Positions 33,104-42,576 of a stretch of 64,000 bases of DNA are shown one piece after another (within the stretch, counting starts at the first letter, position 1; every line of letters starts with the position of its first letter). The stretch is taken from assembly GCA_051881355.1 (NCBI GenBank), contig JBJEPS010000069.1, positions 56,721 through 120,720 of the forward strand, read 5' to 3'. The stretch is from Fimenecus sp051881355 (GTDB lineage: Bacteria > Bacillota > Clostridia > Oscillospirales > Acutalibacteraceae). The position numbers and the translations under genes are program-made. The notes under the pieces are model-generated. The model was not told where the DNA came from. It did no database searches and saw nothing but the letters and a program-made list of their open reading frames with translations.

Positions 33104-34024
33104 TTACTCTTTTCGCACGGCAAGACAATAATTTACATTGTCAAACGCACGCAAAGGCATTTCAGGGTTGGCGCGGTTGTGCAAGGCGAAATACTGCGCT
33201 GTGATAGCGTCGGGGGTCAAGTGCTCATACACGCGAAAGCCGCAATCCGACAGCACCCGCGTGAGTGTCGCCAGTCTGTATCCGCCGTACATTTTCTCCC
33301 CTGCCGTGCGTGCCAGCTGCAACTGTTTTCGGGCACGGACACCCGCTTTCTGCGTAAACGCGTTTTCGTCAGGATAATCAAACACCAAACTACTGCCCGC
33401 ACAAAGCAGTTCCCCCAAGACAGATAACAGACGCACAAAATCCGCCGTCGGCAAATAATACACAAGCCCCAGCAAGCTGCAAACGGTCTGTTCGGCGCGG
33501 TTAAATTCGGAATTTTCAGAGAGGACTTGTTCCCACCCGTTTTGTGCGAAATCCGCAGCAATATACCGTACATTTTCGGGCGGCGTAATATCGGCGCGCG
33601 CCAAGCGCGCAATTTTATCTTGTATTATCGAGGGACGGTCGATTTCTAATATCCGTAAACGCTTCGCAAATTCGGGTTGACGATACGGAAAGGTATCGTA
33701 CCCCGCTCCCAAAATCAAATATTGGCTTGCGCCGATGTTCGCGGCAGTGCGCAGTGCCTGCTCCGAAAAGGCGGCACGACCGAGCACCGATGGGCAAAGG
33801 TATTCTGTCGCAACATAGCGCAGCGCCTGTTCCTTTGTGCCCGAAAACTGCGGGGCAAAAAACGAAATACCTTTTGCCATATGTTCTCCGACAGCGTGAT
33901 ACTCCCCGTCTGTTAAGAGTTTGCGCGACACCTCGTCCTCCAATACCCGCACCGCATACTGTTCGTTGTGCCACGCGCGGGCAAACAAGCTGACAAGTGC
34001 GGTCATACTTTCTTTTTTCTGCAT
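33104..34024 (-). CDS. Leucine-carboxyl-methyltransferase (LCM)-family SAM methyltransferase
   Basis: A 306-residue class I methyltransferase of the LCM/PPM2-like group (PF04072 type). The SAM site is ASQYLILGAGYDTFPYRQPE, followed by LRILEIDRPSIIQDKIARLA, VRYIAADFAQNGWEQVL and VCSLLGLVYYLPTADFVRLL, then SLVFDYPDENAFTQKAG. Bacterial members methylate small acids or secondary metabolites, and the substrate here is unknown. The start is ATG seven bases after AGAGAGGTGA. It is transcribed alone, ends beside the repeat island and has a possible TTGTAC-17-TATTCA promoter. Confidence 0.85.
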   Translation of the reverse strand: MQKKESMTALVSLFARAWHNEQYAVRVLEDEVSRKLLTDGEYHAVGEHMAKGISFFAPQFSGTKEQALRYVATEYLCPSVLGRAAFSEQALRTAANIGASQYLILGAGYDTFPYRQPEFAKRLRILEIDRPSIIQDKIARLARADITPPENVRYIAADFAQNGWEQVLSENSEFNRAEQTVCSLLGLVYYLPTADFVRLLSVLGELLCAGSSLVFDYPDENAFTQKAGVRARKQLQLARTAGEKMYGGYRLATLTRVLSDCGFRVYEHLTPDAITAQYFALHNRANPEMPLRAFDNVNYCLAVRKE

Positions 34025-34125
34025 TCAAATCACCTCTCTATTCTGAATAACACATACGCCGAAAAAGTACAAGACTTGATTTTTTGAGCAATTTGTGGTA
34101 ATATACAAACAGAAAAAAGAAAAAA

Positions 34126-34166
34126 TTTTAAAAAAGATGCCTCGGCAACCGCCGAGGCATCTTTTT
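34126..34166 (-). terminator. Terminator of the ligase-ACP-PlsC gene
   Basis: An 11-base stem GATGCCTCGGC (34136-34146) with GCCGAGGCATC (34151-34161), a four-base loop and T-rich flanks on both sides. It starts directly after the stop codon. The A/T flanks would let it act in both directions. Confidence 0.88.
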
Positions 34167-34167
34167 T

Positions 34168-36732
34168 TTATTCGGTTTGGAGCGCTTGCGCCTGCAACGC
34201 CAAAATTGCGTCCTGCACCTCTTTTGTCAACGTAGGCACATCTTTGCCGTCGGGTGAAATGGGTTTTCCGAAATTGACATCGACCTTGAATTTTTTCATA
34301 TGCTTCCAATCAAAGAAGCGCAGCATTTTCCGGTCGCGCGGCAGAATATCGTACGCACCTTTGACATAAACGGGCACAATCGGCACGCCTGCATCAATCG
34401 CCAGTACGCTTGCGCCGCTTTTCATTTCGCGGAAAATACCGTCGGCGCTGCGTGTGCCCTCGGGGTGAATGACCACGCCCCAATTTTCGTGCAGCTTGTC
34501 GCAAAGGCTGTTCATTGTTTTCATGTTGATGCCGCTGCGGTCCACGGGTACCATACCCGCGGATTTAATCAGCTTGCGGCTGAACGGGTCGTTTCGGAAC
34601 AGTTCCTTTTTCGCCATACAGCAAAGGGTTTGATAGCGTTCCTTGGAAAACGCCGACGAAATATATAAATAGTCAATTTTGGAAACATGGTTGGCGCAAA
34701 GAATAAAGCCTTTGTCCGTCGGGACATTTTCAAAGCCGTGCACACGCAGTTTATATACAAAACGTGCCGCGTTGCGGAAGAAAGCATACGCCAAATAGTC
34801 GGAATTGCTTTTTTCTTGGGGATAATCGACATCTTCCCTGCCGATGGCTTCGTTTTTAACGCCTTTGTTTTGGAGCGCCGCCACGACATCAAGCACCGTC
34901 ATATTGTCATTATAGTAGCTTTCGATATTGATATGATAAATATCTTCCAGCTCCAGCGCCAAATTGATAGAGCTTAAAGAGTCAATGGAAAGCTCCGTGA
35001 AGATTTTGGTATCAGGGGTAATCTCCGCCACATCGGTATTCGCGACGCGCGCCACAACAGAACGCACCGTCGAGAGCATATCGTTTTCGTCCGCGGTTTG
35101 CGTTTGCGGTGTTTCGGCAGCTTCCGGCGTTTCCGAAAGGGCTTGCTGTTTCAGCAGATAACGCTTCGGTTTTTGCAAAGAGGTACGCGGGATTTCAGCA
35201 ACAAAATGGGTTTTCGCCACGCGCATATACTGCGTAAGCTGTGCACTTTTCTCGCGAATGGCAGCGGTGATGGCGTCCAAACGTTCTTTGGCGGTCGTTT
35301 CGGGTACAATAAAGGCGTGAATATCATCGTAATCCGCACCCGCATGCGGCACGCCGCAAATGACAAACTCCTTGACGCCGGGCAGATCGGAATATTTTTC
35401 CTCCACATCGTCGGGCGTCATTTTTTTGCCGTTGGCAAGTACAATATTCTCTTTAGAACGCCCCGTGATGCGAACATAGCCGTTTTCGTCCTGCGTACCG
35501 AGGTCGCCGGTCATAAACCAACCGTCCGCTGTAAAGGCAGCTTTCGTGGCTTCTTCGTCACGGAAATAGCCTTTCATCATATAAGGGGATTTTATCAGCA
35601 ATTCGCCGCTGTCACTGAATTTCAGAGATACCGCAGGGTAAGGCTTCCCGCAGGAATCGGTTTGGATATCTTCAGGACGGTTGCCGACAGTGGGAATATT
35701 GGTCTCCGTCGCGCCGTAAGTAATCAAAATGTTAAAGCCCGTACCGTAATAGAAATCGGCAACCTCTTTGGATAGTGGTGCGCCCGCGGAGCAAAGAAAC
35801 TGGAGACTGCCGCCAAAGCCTTCGTGAATACTTTTAAACAGTTTTTTTCCTAAAAGGCTGCCGTTTTTGCGGCGCAGCTTTAAGCAAATCGGGAAAAATG
35901 TGTTAAACATCACACGGGTGGCGGCTTTGGAATTGATTTTGCGAAGAATTTGCGTACGGAACAGTTCGTACAGCTTCGGCACACCGGGCAGCACCGTGGG
36001 GTGTACCTCCGAAAATGCGCCGAGCACTGCCTCGGCACTCAGAGACTCAATATAATGCACCTGTGCACCCGAAAGCGCAGGTCCCAACACCAAGCAAATC
36101 AAGCCGTAAATATGGCTGTTCGGCAACACCGACAAAAAGCGTTCCTCGCTTGTCAAATGCTGTTCTTTCAGCGTCATTTGCGTGGTGAGAATTAAACTGT
36201 CATGGCAGTGCATAATTCCCGCCGCCTTGCGCGTGGTGCCCGAAGAAAAAATAATGCAGGCAATGGTTTCGTCTCTGTCGGGTGTTTCGGATAACTCCGA
36301 CGATACCGTTGTGTGATACCCCGCAAGCGGAGAAGCATCTAAAATATTAAACACCGGGAACAAAAAAGGTGGGATTTCTGTGAATTTCGCCGCCGTTTTG
36401 GGCGAAAAAAACGCCGCGCGCACATCGGACCGAAGAATAAAATCCGTAAGTTCCGCTGCCGCCATCGACGCGTCAATCAAAGCCGACGTGCAATGTAATT
36501 TGCACGCAGCCAAAAATGCAATTGTCCACTCCGGGCAACTTTCCGAAACAAAAGCTACACGGTCGCCTGCCTTTACGCCTGCCGCCGTTAAAGCGTTGGC
36601 ATACTGTTCAACTTTCGCGAACGTCTCGCCGTAGGTATAGGCACGTTTGTCACCGTTATCCATGGTCATAGACATCGCAGGTTTTTCGGGGTGGGACTGG
36701 TTGATTTCGTAAACCGTTTCAAAAATATTCAT
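34168..36732 (-). CDS. Trifunctional acyl-AMP ligase - acyl carrier protein - PlsC acyltransferase fusion
   Basis: An 854-residue fusion. Residues 1-530 form an AMP-dependent acyl ligase: ACIIFSSGTTRKAAGIMHCH (P-loop near 163), ITYGATETNIP, GWFMTGDLGTQDENGYVRIT and a C-terminal PRTSLQKPKR with the likely catalytic Lys. Residues about 550-625 form an acyl carrier protein with the phosphopantetheine Ser585 in LSIDSLSSINLALELED. Residues about 645-850 form a PlsC-like acyltransferase with NHVSKID (NHx4D) and HPEGTRS. It could activate a fatty acid, load it on its own ACP and transfer it to a lysophospholipid or glycolipid. It is transcribed alone from a TTGACA/TAAACT promoter. Confidence 0.88.
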   Translation of the reverse strand: MNIFETVYEINQSHPEKPAMSMTMDNGDKRAYTYGETFAKVEQYANALTAAGVKAGDRVAFVSESCPEWTIAFLAACKLHCTSALIDASMAAAELTDFILRSDVRAAFFSPKTAAKFTEIPPFLFPVFNILDASPLAGYHTTVSSELSETPDRDETIACIIFSSGTTRKAAGIMHCHDSLILTTQMTLKEQHLTSEERFLSVLPNSHIYGLICLVLGPALSGAQVHYIESLSAEAVLGAFSEVHPTVLPGVPKLYELFRTQILRKINSKAATRVMFNTFFPICLKLRRKNGSLLGKKLFKSIHEGFGGSLQFLCSAGAPLSKEVADFYYGTGFNILITYGATETNIPTVGNRPEDIQTDSCGKPYPAVSLKFSDSGELLIKSPYMMKGYFRDEEATKAAFTADGWFMTGDLGTQDENGYVRITGRSKENIVLANGKKMTPDDVEEKYSDLPGVKEFVICGVPHAGADYDDIHAFIVPETTAKERLDAITAAIREKSAQLTQYMRVAKTHFVAEIPRTSLQKPKRYLLKQQALSETPEAAETPQTQTADENDMLSTVRSVVARVANTDVAEITPDTKIFTELSIDSLSSINLALELEDIYHINIESYYNDNMTVLDVVAALQNKGVKNEAIGREDVDYPQEKSNSDYLAYAFFRNAARFVYKLRVHGFENVPTDKGFILCANHVSKIDYLYISSAFSKERYQTLCCMAKKELFRNDPFSRKLIKSAGMVPVDRSGINMKTMNSLCDKLHENWGVVIHPEGTRSADGIFREMKSGASVLAIDAGVPIVPVYVKGAYDILPRDRKMLRFFDWKHMKKFKVDVNFGKPISPDGKDVPTLTKEVQDAILALQAQALQTE

Positions 36733-36778
36733 AGGCTACTCCGATACACAAAATATTGGATTTTGGCTATATGCACAA

Positions 36779-36807
36779 AGTTTAACACACAACCATGGAA
36801 TTGTCAA
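36779..36807 (-). promoter_or_regulatory. Sigma-A promoter of the ligase-ACP-PlsC gene
   Basis: TTGACA (36802-36807) and TAAACT (36779-36784) on the minus strand with a 17-base spacer. The predicted start is about 40 bases before the ATG. Confidence 0.72.
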
Positions 36808-36898
36808 ACATTTTGCCTGTTTTTCCAACATTTTCGCCGAAAATAGACCAATGAGTTCTCTTTTTGACGGGGTACAAGCAAAGGAAAGGCATTATCCT

Positions 36899-37630
36899 TT
36901 ACACATTTCGACTGCCGTAATTGATATTTGCTTTCCGCGCTTGGTGGTGTTGTTCTTTGCGCGGTATACGGTACACTTGCCCGTCCTTGCGAAAACGAGC
37001 CCCTGTTTGCTGAAAGAAAAACGGTACATTTGCCGCAATGCATTGCGCACGAATGTCCAAAATCCATTGGTAGTCGCATACGCGTGCGTCTTCCCCGGAC
37101 TCCCCTGCCGCCGTCACGCCGCGGATTTCGGGCGTTAAGTATTTTGACAGGTCAATCGGCGTAAGCAACGGGGAACAGATAATTTCTTTATATTTCGCTT
37201 TTGCCGAAAGTAAGTAGGGCAACCGGTAATCGGCGCGGTCTTGATTTTCGACGGTACAGCAAACCACCACATTTGGGTATCCGTCGCCCCAATCGGGCGG
37301 CAGGCACTGCGAAAGACGGTCTATGCGTTTGGTGATAAACAAAAAGATGCAGTCGTTTCGGGTTTTCATCATTTCCCACGCTTCATCGCGCCAAGCGTCT
37401 GCGTCTTCCAGCAAAAAATCGGACGTAAAGCAGGTGTAGATAAGCGTGCCTGCGGGGATTTTGTAATTCCCTTTTCTATCCTTCTTCACAGGCAGATTGA
37501 AATTCTGCGTTTTATAGACAGTACTGCTGTCGCGGTCATATTTCGCGTCGGTGCGGTAGACATAGCAATGTTTGCACCCCGTACTGATTTTTTGACAGCC
37601 GTGCCACAAATTCCAAGTCACCGATTGCAT
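36899..37630 (-). CDS. DUF5131 (three-Cys-motif, phage Gp37/Gp68-like) protein
   Basis: A 243-residue protein of the DUF5131/Gp37-Gp68 family. VTWNLWHGCQKISTGCKHCY gives the C12-x6-C19-x2-C22 cluster, which recalls radical SAM iron-sulfur sites but with different spacing. FTSDFLLEDADAWRDEAWEM, FLFITKRIDRLSQCLPPDWG, PNVVVCCTVENQDRADYRLP, TAAGESGEDARVCDYQWILD and VPFFFQQTGARF are the other conserved blocks. It starts 12 bases after uvrA with a GAGGA site, so it is very likely co-transcribed with uvrBA under LexA control. The biochemical function is not known to me; a role in nucleic-acid repair or modification is an inference from context. Confidence 0.82.
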   Translation of the reverse strand: MQSVTWNLWHGCQKISTGCKHCYVYRTDAKYDRDSSTVYKTQNFNLPVKKDRKGNYKIPAGTLIYTCFTSDFLLEDADAWRDEAWEMMKTRNDCIFLFITKRIDRLSQCLPPDWGDGYPNVVVCCTVENQDRADYRLPYLLSAKAKYKEIICSPLLTPIDLSKYLTPEIRGVTAAGESGEDARVCDYQWILDIRAQCIAANVPFFFQQTGARFRKDGQVYRIPRKEQHHQARKANINYGSRNV

Positions 37631-37642
37631 ATGCGTGTCCTC

Positions 37643-40468
37643 TTATTTCAAAAGCGGTTTTAAATACTGCCCCGTATAGGATTTTTTACACTTTGCAACT
37701 TCTTCAGGTGTGCCCTCGGCAACCACCGTGCCGCCGTTGTCGCCGCCCTCGGGGCCTAAATCGATAATATGGTCGGCAACTTTAATCACATCGAGATTAT
37801 GCTCAATCACCACCACGGTGTTGCCGCCGTCTACGAGCTGCTGCAGCACATCAATCAGACGGTGGACATCGGCGGTATGCAAGCCTGTGGTTGGCTCGTC
37901 CAAAATATAAATCGTTCTGCCCGTGGGGCGACGCGAAAGCTCGGTGGCGAGCTTGACGCGCTGTGCCTCACCGCCCGAAAGCGTGGTGGCGGGCTGACCG
38001 AGTTTCACATACCCTAAGCCTACATCGTAAATGGTTTTCAGCTTGCGATAGATTTTCGGGATATTCTCAAAAAAGCCCATCGCCTCTTCAACGGTCATTT
38101 CTAAAACGTCATAAATGGATTTGCCCTTATATTTGACCTCCAAGGTTTCGCGGTTAAAGCGCGCGCCCTTGCACACATCGCACGGCACATAGACATCTGC
38201 CAAAAAGTGCATTTCAATTTTTACAATGCCGTCGCCCTGGCACGCCTCACATCGCCCGCCTTTGACATTAAACGAAAAGCGGCTGGCAGAAAAGCCGTGC
38301 ATTTTGGCGTCCTGCGTTTGGGCAAACAGATTTCGAATATCGGTAAACACACCCGTATAGGTCGCGGGGTTGGAACGCGGCGTTCTGCCGATGGGCGACT
38401 GGTCAATATCGACCACCTTGTCGAGATTTTCCAGCCCTAAAACATCTTTGTGCTTGCCGACGGGCTTTTTCGCGCCGTTCAATTCGTTGGCAAGGTGCTT
38501 ATACAGAATTTCATTGACAAGCGACGATTTCCCCGAACCCGAAACGCCCGTCACAGCAATAAATTTGCCCAACGGAAAATGTACGTCGATATTTTTCAGA
38601 TTGTTTTCCGCCGCACCGCGCACCACGACTTCTTTACCGTTCCCCGCGCGACGGGTTTCAGGCACCAAAATTTTACGGTTGCCGCTCAAATACTGTCCTG
38701 TAACGGAATCAGGGCAGTTTTTAATTTCCTCGACTGTGCCGGCGCAGACCACTTCCCCGCCGTGCACACCCGCGCCCGGACCGATGTCTACAATATAATC
38801 GGCAGCGTACATCGTATCCTCGTCGTGCTCGACCACAATCAAGGTATTGCCGAGGTCACGCAGGTGTTTCAAAGTCCCGATAAGCTTTTCATTGTCCCGT
38901 TGGTGCAGTCCGATGCTTGGCTCGTCCAAAATATACAAAACGCCCATTAAGGAAGAACCGATTTGCGTTGCCAAACGAATACGCTGGCTCTCGCCGCCCG
39001 ACAGCGTTCCCGCCGAACGGGAAAGCGTTAAATATTCTAAACCGACGCTCGACAAAAACTGCAACCGACTGCGGATTTCCTTTAAAATCTGCGTGCCAAT
39101 CATCTGTTCGCGCTCGGAAAGCTGTAAGCCGTCCAAAAATGCCAGTTCTTTGGCAATCGACATTTGCGTAAATTCATAAATATTGATGCCGCCGACCGTC
39201 ACCGAAAGCGAAATCGGTTTTAACCGTGCGCCGTGGCAGTCGGGACAGTCGCAGGCTTTCATCACCTGCTCAATTTCCCAACGCGACCACTCGCTGGTGG
39301 ACTCCTTGTAACGGCGCTCCAAATTATTGATAATCCCTTCAAATTCGGCATTATAACTGCCCGTACCGTACACATTGGTGCGCTGCATTTTGAGTTTTTC
39401 GCCCTTTGTACCGTACAAAAGCGCGTCCAACGCCGCTTTCGACAGGTCGCAAATCGGGGTATCCAAGGTGAATTTAAACTTTTTGGCAAGCGCTTCGTAG
39501 TACATTTGCGCAATGGTGCCGCCCTCGGCGTTCGTCCAGCCGCTTGCGCGAATGGCACCGTCTCGAATAGACAGCTTTTTATTCGGAATGACCAAATCAG
39601 GGTCTACCTTTAAAAACACACCGAGCCCCGTGCAGGTGTCGCACGCGCCGAACGGATTGTTGAACGAAAACATACGAGGCGTCAATTCGTCAATCGACGC
39701 GCCGTGTTCAGGGCAGGCATAGTTCTGTGAAAAAAGCATATCCTCGCCGTCCAAAATATTGACGAGCACCGTGCCGCCCGTTAACGCGGTGGCTGTCTCT
39801 ATGGAATCCGCCAAACGGCTGCGAATATCATCGCTCAATACCAAACGGTCTACAACAATTTCAATCGTATGCTTAATGTTTTTGTCGAGCTTGATTTCTT
39901 CGGACAAATCATAGAGATTGCCGTCAATACGCACGCGCACAAAACCCGAGCGGCGCGCGGCGTCCAGTTCCTTTTGGTGCTCGCCCTTTTTGCCGCGGGC
40001 AACAGGCGCCATCACCTGAATTTTGGTGCCGTTTTCAAGCGTCAAAACACGGTCTACAATCGTATCGACCGACTGGCGTTCGATTTTTCGCCCGCAAACG
40101 GGGCAATGCGGCACGCCGATTCGCGCATACAGCAAGCGTAAATAATCGTAAATCTCCGTCACCGTACCGACGGTGGAACGCGGGTTTTTCGAAGTGGTTT
40201 TTTGGTCGATGGAAACAGCGGGAGAAAGCCCGTCAATCGAGTCGACATTCGGCTTTTCCATTTGGCCTAAAAACATACGCGCATAAGAGGAAAGCGACTC
40301 CATATAGCGGCGCTGTCCCTCGGCGTAAATCGTATCAAACGCCAACGAGGATTTGCCCGAACCGGAAAGCCCTGTCAGCACTACCAATTTATCGCGCGGA
40401 ATTTCGACATCAATATTTTTTAAATTGTGCTCTCTCGCACCCTTGATTACAATGCTTTTACTTGCCAT
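37643..40468 (-). CDS. uvrA: Excinuclease ABC subunit A (UvrA)
   Basis: A 941-residue DNA damage sensor of nucleotide excision repair, normal length. It has two ABC ATPase halves: Walker A GLSGSGKSSLAFDTIYAEGQ and GVSGSGKSSLVNEILY. Signature motifs are SGGESQRIRLATQIG and LSGGEAQRVKLATEL, and the zinc modules include CPVCGRK and CEACQGDG...CDVCKGARF. UvrA dimers find lesions and load UvrB. Its ATG overlaps the uvrB stop by one base (TGATG), giving translational coupling. It lies in the SOS-controlled operon uvrB-uvrA-DUF5131. Confidence 0.98.
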   Translation of the reverse strand: MASKSIVIKGAREHNLKNIDVEIPRDKLVVLTGLSGSGKSSLAFDTIYAEGQRRYMESLSSYARMFLGQMEKPNVDSIDGLSPAVSIDQKTTSKNPRSTVGTVTEIYDYLRLLYARIGVPHCPVCGRKIERQSVDTIVDRVLTLENGTKIQVMAPVARGKKGEHQKELDAARRSGFVRVRIDGNLYDLSEEIKLDKNIKHTIEIVVDRLVLSDDIRSRLADSIETATALTGGTVLVNILDGEDMLFSQNYACPEHGASIDELTPRMFSFNNPFGACDTCTGLGVFLKVDPDLVIPNKKLSIRDGAIRASGWTNAEGGTIAQMYYEALAKKFKFTLDTPICDLSKAALDALLYGTKGEKLKMQRTNVYGTGSYNAEFEGIINNLERRYKESTSEWSRWEIEQVMKACDCPDCHGARLKPISLSVTVGGINIYEFTQMSIAKELAFLDGLQLSEREQMIGTQILKEIRSRLQFLSSVGLEYLTLSRSAGTLSGGESQRIRLATQIGSSLMGVLYILDEPSIGLHQRDNEKLIGTLKHLRDLGNTLIVVEHDEDTMYAADYIVDIGPGAGVHGGEVVCAGTVEEIKNCPDSVTGQYLSGNRKILVPETRRAGNGKEVVVRGAAENNLKNIDVHFPLGKFIAVTGVSGSGKSSLVNEILYKHLANELNGAKKPVGKHKDVLGLENLDKVVDIDQSPIGRTPRSNPATYTGVFTDIRNLFAQTQDAKMHGFSASRFSFNVKGGRCEACQGDGIVKIEMHFLADVYVPCDVCKGARFNRETLEVKYKGKSIYDVLEMTVEEAMGFFENIPKIYRKLKTIYDVGLGYVKLGQPATTLSGGEAQRVKLATELSRRPTGRTIYILDEPTTGLHTADVHRLIDVLQQLVDGGNTVVVIEHNLDVIKVADHIIDLGPEGGDNGGTVVAEGTPEEVAKCKKSYTGQYLKPLLK

Positions 40469-42432
40469 CAGCGTTTGCCCTCTTTAAGTTCCTTGATTTT
40501 GTCACGCAACATTGCCGCGTGCTCGAATTCCAGCAGTTTTGACGCCGCGTGCATTTCGGCGGTCAGTTTGGCAATCATCGCCTGCCGCTCGCGCGCACTC
40601 AGGCGTTGATGCGGCTTTTCGTCCGCATGGGTAGAGATTTCCAAAATCTCGCGGACATCTTTTTGAATGGTTTTCGGTGTAATGCCGTGCGCTTCGTTAT
40701 ACCGCATCTGCTTTTCACGGCGGCGGCAGGTCTCCTCTATCGCGCGTTCCATAGACGGTGTGACGCTGTCGGCATACATTATGACCTCACCGTGTGCATT
40801 GCGCGCCGCTCTGCCGACCGTTTGAATGAGCGAGGTTTCCGAGCGCAAAAAGCCCTCTTTGTCCGCGTCCAAAATCGCTACAAGCGACACTTCGGGAATG
40901 TCAAGCCCCTCGCGCAACAGGTTAATACCGACGAGCACATCGAACTCCCCTAACCGCAAATCGCGGATAATCTCCATACGCTCAATGGTATCAATGTCAT
41001 AATGCATATACTTGACCTTGATGCCGTTGGTATCCAAAAAGTCGGTTAAGTTTTCCGCCATTTTCTTCGTCAGCGTTGTTACAAGCACACGCTCGCCGCG
41101 TTCGGTGCGCAAGTTGATTTCGGAAATCAAGTCCTCAATCTGCCCGTCGGTGGGGCGTACAAAAATTTCGGGGTCTAAAAGCCCTGTCGGACGAATGACC
41201 TGCTCGGCAATTTGCATGCTCTTCTGCTTTTCCAAATCGCCGGGTGTGGCGCTGACAAAGATTTTCTGCCCGACGCGTTCATAAAATTCATCGAAAGTCA
41301 GCGGGCGGTTGTCAAACGCCGACGGCAGACGGAAGCCATATTCCACAAGCGACTCCTTGCGGGAACGGTCACCGCCGTACATTCCGCGCACCTGCGGCAA
41401 TGTAACATGGGATTCGTCTACAAACAAAATAAAATCGTCAGGAAAATAGTTTAACAGTGTAAACGGCGCAGAGCCGGGTGCACGCCCGGACATCACGCGG
41501 GAATAGTTTTCAATGCCTTTGCAAAATCCCGTTTCGCGGAGCATTTCCATATCGTATTCGGTACGCTGGCGAATGCGCTGTGCCTCTAACAGCTTGCCCG
41601 CTTTGGTGAATTCCTCGACCCGCGCTTCCATTTCTGCTAAAATTTCTTCTATCGCTTTTTCGAGTTTATCGGGCGACACGACATAGTGCGACGCGGGGTA
41701 AATCGCCACATGGGACACCACATTTTTGACCTGTCCTGTCAGCGCGTTGATTTCGGAAATCCGGTCGATTTCGTCCCCGAAAAACTCGACGCGAATGGCG
41801 GTATCGTTCGAGTACACGGGGAAAATCTCGACCACATCGCCGCGCACACGGAATTTGTTACGAATAAAATTGACATCGTTGCGCTCGTACTGAATTTCAA
41901 CCAGCTTTTTGAGCAAATCATCGCGGTTTTTCTGCATACCCTGGCGAAGCGAAATCACCATATTGCGGTAGTCAATCGGGTCGCCCAAGGTGTAAATGCA
42001 AGACACGCTCGCCACGATAATCACATCGCGCCGTTCCGACAGCGCAGAGGTCGCCGAGTGGCGCAGTTTGTCGATTTCGTCGTTAATCGCGGAGTCCTTT
42101 TCGATATAAGTGTCGGTTGTCGGAATATACGCCTCGGGCTGATAGTAGTCATAATAACTCACAAAATATTCCACCGCGTTTTCGGGAAAAAATTCCTTAA
42201 ACTCCGAGCAAAGCTGGGCGGCAAGTGTTTTGTTGTGCGCCAACACCAGCGTCGGGCGGTTCATTTGCGCAATGACATTCGCCATGGTAAAGGTTTTGCC
42301 CGAACCCGTCACGCCGAGTAAGGTCTGCTCCATATACCCTTTTTGTAAGCCTTCAACAAGCGCCGCAATTGCTTCGGGTTGGTCGCCCGTCGGCTTGTAG
42401 GGGGCGTGCAATTTAAAAATCTGCTCCGACAT
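40468..42432 (-). CDS. uvrB: Excinuclease ABC subunit B (UvrB)
   Basis: A 654-residue helicase-like repair protein. Walker A is LGVTGSGKTFTMANVIAQMN, the beta-hairpin region is EYFVSYYDYYQPEAYIPTTD, then INDEIDKLRHSATSALSERR; Walker B-like LFVDESHVTLPQ and motif VI QTVGRAARNAHGEVIMYAD follow. A C-terminal UVR domain (KLTAEMHAASKLLEFEHAAM) binds UvrC. It verifies damage handed over by UvrA. The ATG is seven bases after AGGAG. It is the first gene of an operon repressed by LexA. Confidence 0.98.
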   Translation of the reverse strand: MSEQIFKLHAPYKPTGDQPEAIAALVEGLQKGYMEQTLLGVTGSGKTFTMANVIAQMNRPTLVLAHNKTLAAQLCSEFKEFFPENAVEYFVSYYDYYQPEAYIPTTDTYIEKDSAINDEIDKLRHSATSALSERRDVIIVASVSCIYTLGDPIDYRNMVISLRQGMQKNRDDLLKKLVEIQYERNDVNFIRNKFRVRGDVVEIFPVYSNDTAIRVEFFGDEIDRISEINALTGQVKNVVSHVAIYPASHYVVSPDKLEKAIEEILAEMEARVEEFTKAGKLLEAQRIRQRTEYDMEMLRETGFCKGIENYSRVMSGRAPGSAPFTLLNYFPDDFILFVDESHVTLPQVRGMYGGDRSRKESLVEYGFRLPSAFDNRPLTFDEFYERVGQKIFVSATPGDLEKQKSMQIAEQVIRPTGLLDPEIFVRPTDGQIEDLISEINLRTERGERVLVTTLTKKMAENLTDFLDTNGIKVKYMHYDIDTIERMEIIRDLRLGEFDVLVGINLLREGLDIPEVSLVAILDADKEGFLRSETSLIQTVGRAARNAHGEVIMYADSVTPSMERAIEETCRRREKQMRYNEAHGITPKTIQKDVREILEISTHADEKPHQRLSARERQAMIAKLTAEMHAASKLLEFEHAAMLRDKIKELKEGKR

Positions 42433-42453
42433 ACATTTCTCCTATATCAAAAT

Positions 42454-42467
42454 AGAACATTTGTTCT
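42454..42467 (-). promoter_or_regulatory. LexA (SOS) operator of uvrBA
   Basis: AGAACATTTGTTCT (plus strand) is a perfect dyad with the GAAC-N4-GTTC core of Gram-positive LexA boxes. It overlaps the expected transcription start of uvrB. It supports the identity of the similar box in front of the phage-derived cassette. Confidence 0.85.
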
Positions 42468-42470
42468 AAT

Positions 42471-42499
42471 ATCATACTGCAAAACGCAAGGCTTGTCAA
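42471..42499 (-). promoter_or_regulatory. Sigma-A promoter of uvrBA
   Basis: TTGACA (42494-42499) and TATGAT (42471-42476) on the minus strand with a 17-base spacer; the LexA operator follows directly. Confidence 0.78.
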
Positions 42500-42535
42500 G
42501 TAGTTTTGCACAGAATGAAAGGTCTATACCCGGAT

Positions 42536-42572
42536 AAAAAAGAAGGCTCAAAATGATTTTGAACCTTCTTTT
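42536..42572 (-). terminator. Terminator of pyrE-radC
   Basis: GAAGGCTCAAAAT (42542-42554) pairs with ATTTTGAACCTTC (42556-42568), with one mismatch. It has A/T runs on both flanks and starts right after the radC stop codon. Confidence 0.82.
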
Positions 42573-42576
42573 TACT

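Noticed and set aside
41686..42321. A 211-codon plus-strand frame opposite uvrB.
   Set aside because: It mirrors the coding pattern of uvrB; the composition is rich in His, Arg and Phe, as is typical for antisense frames.
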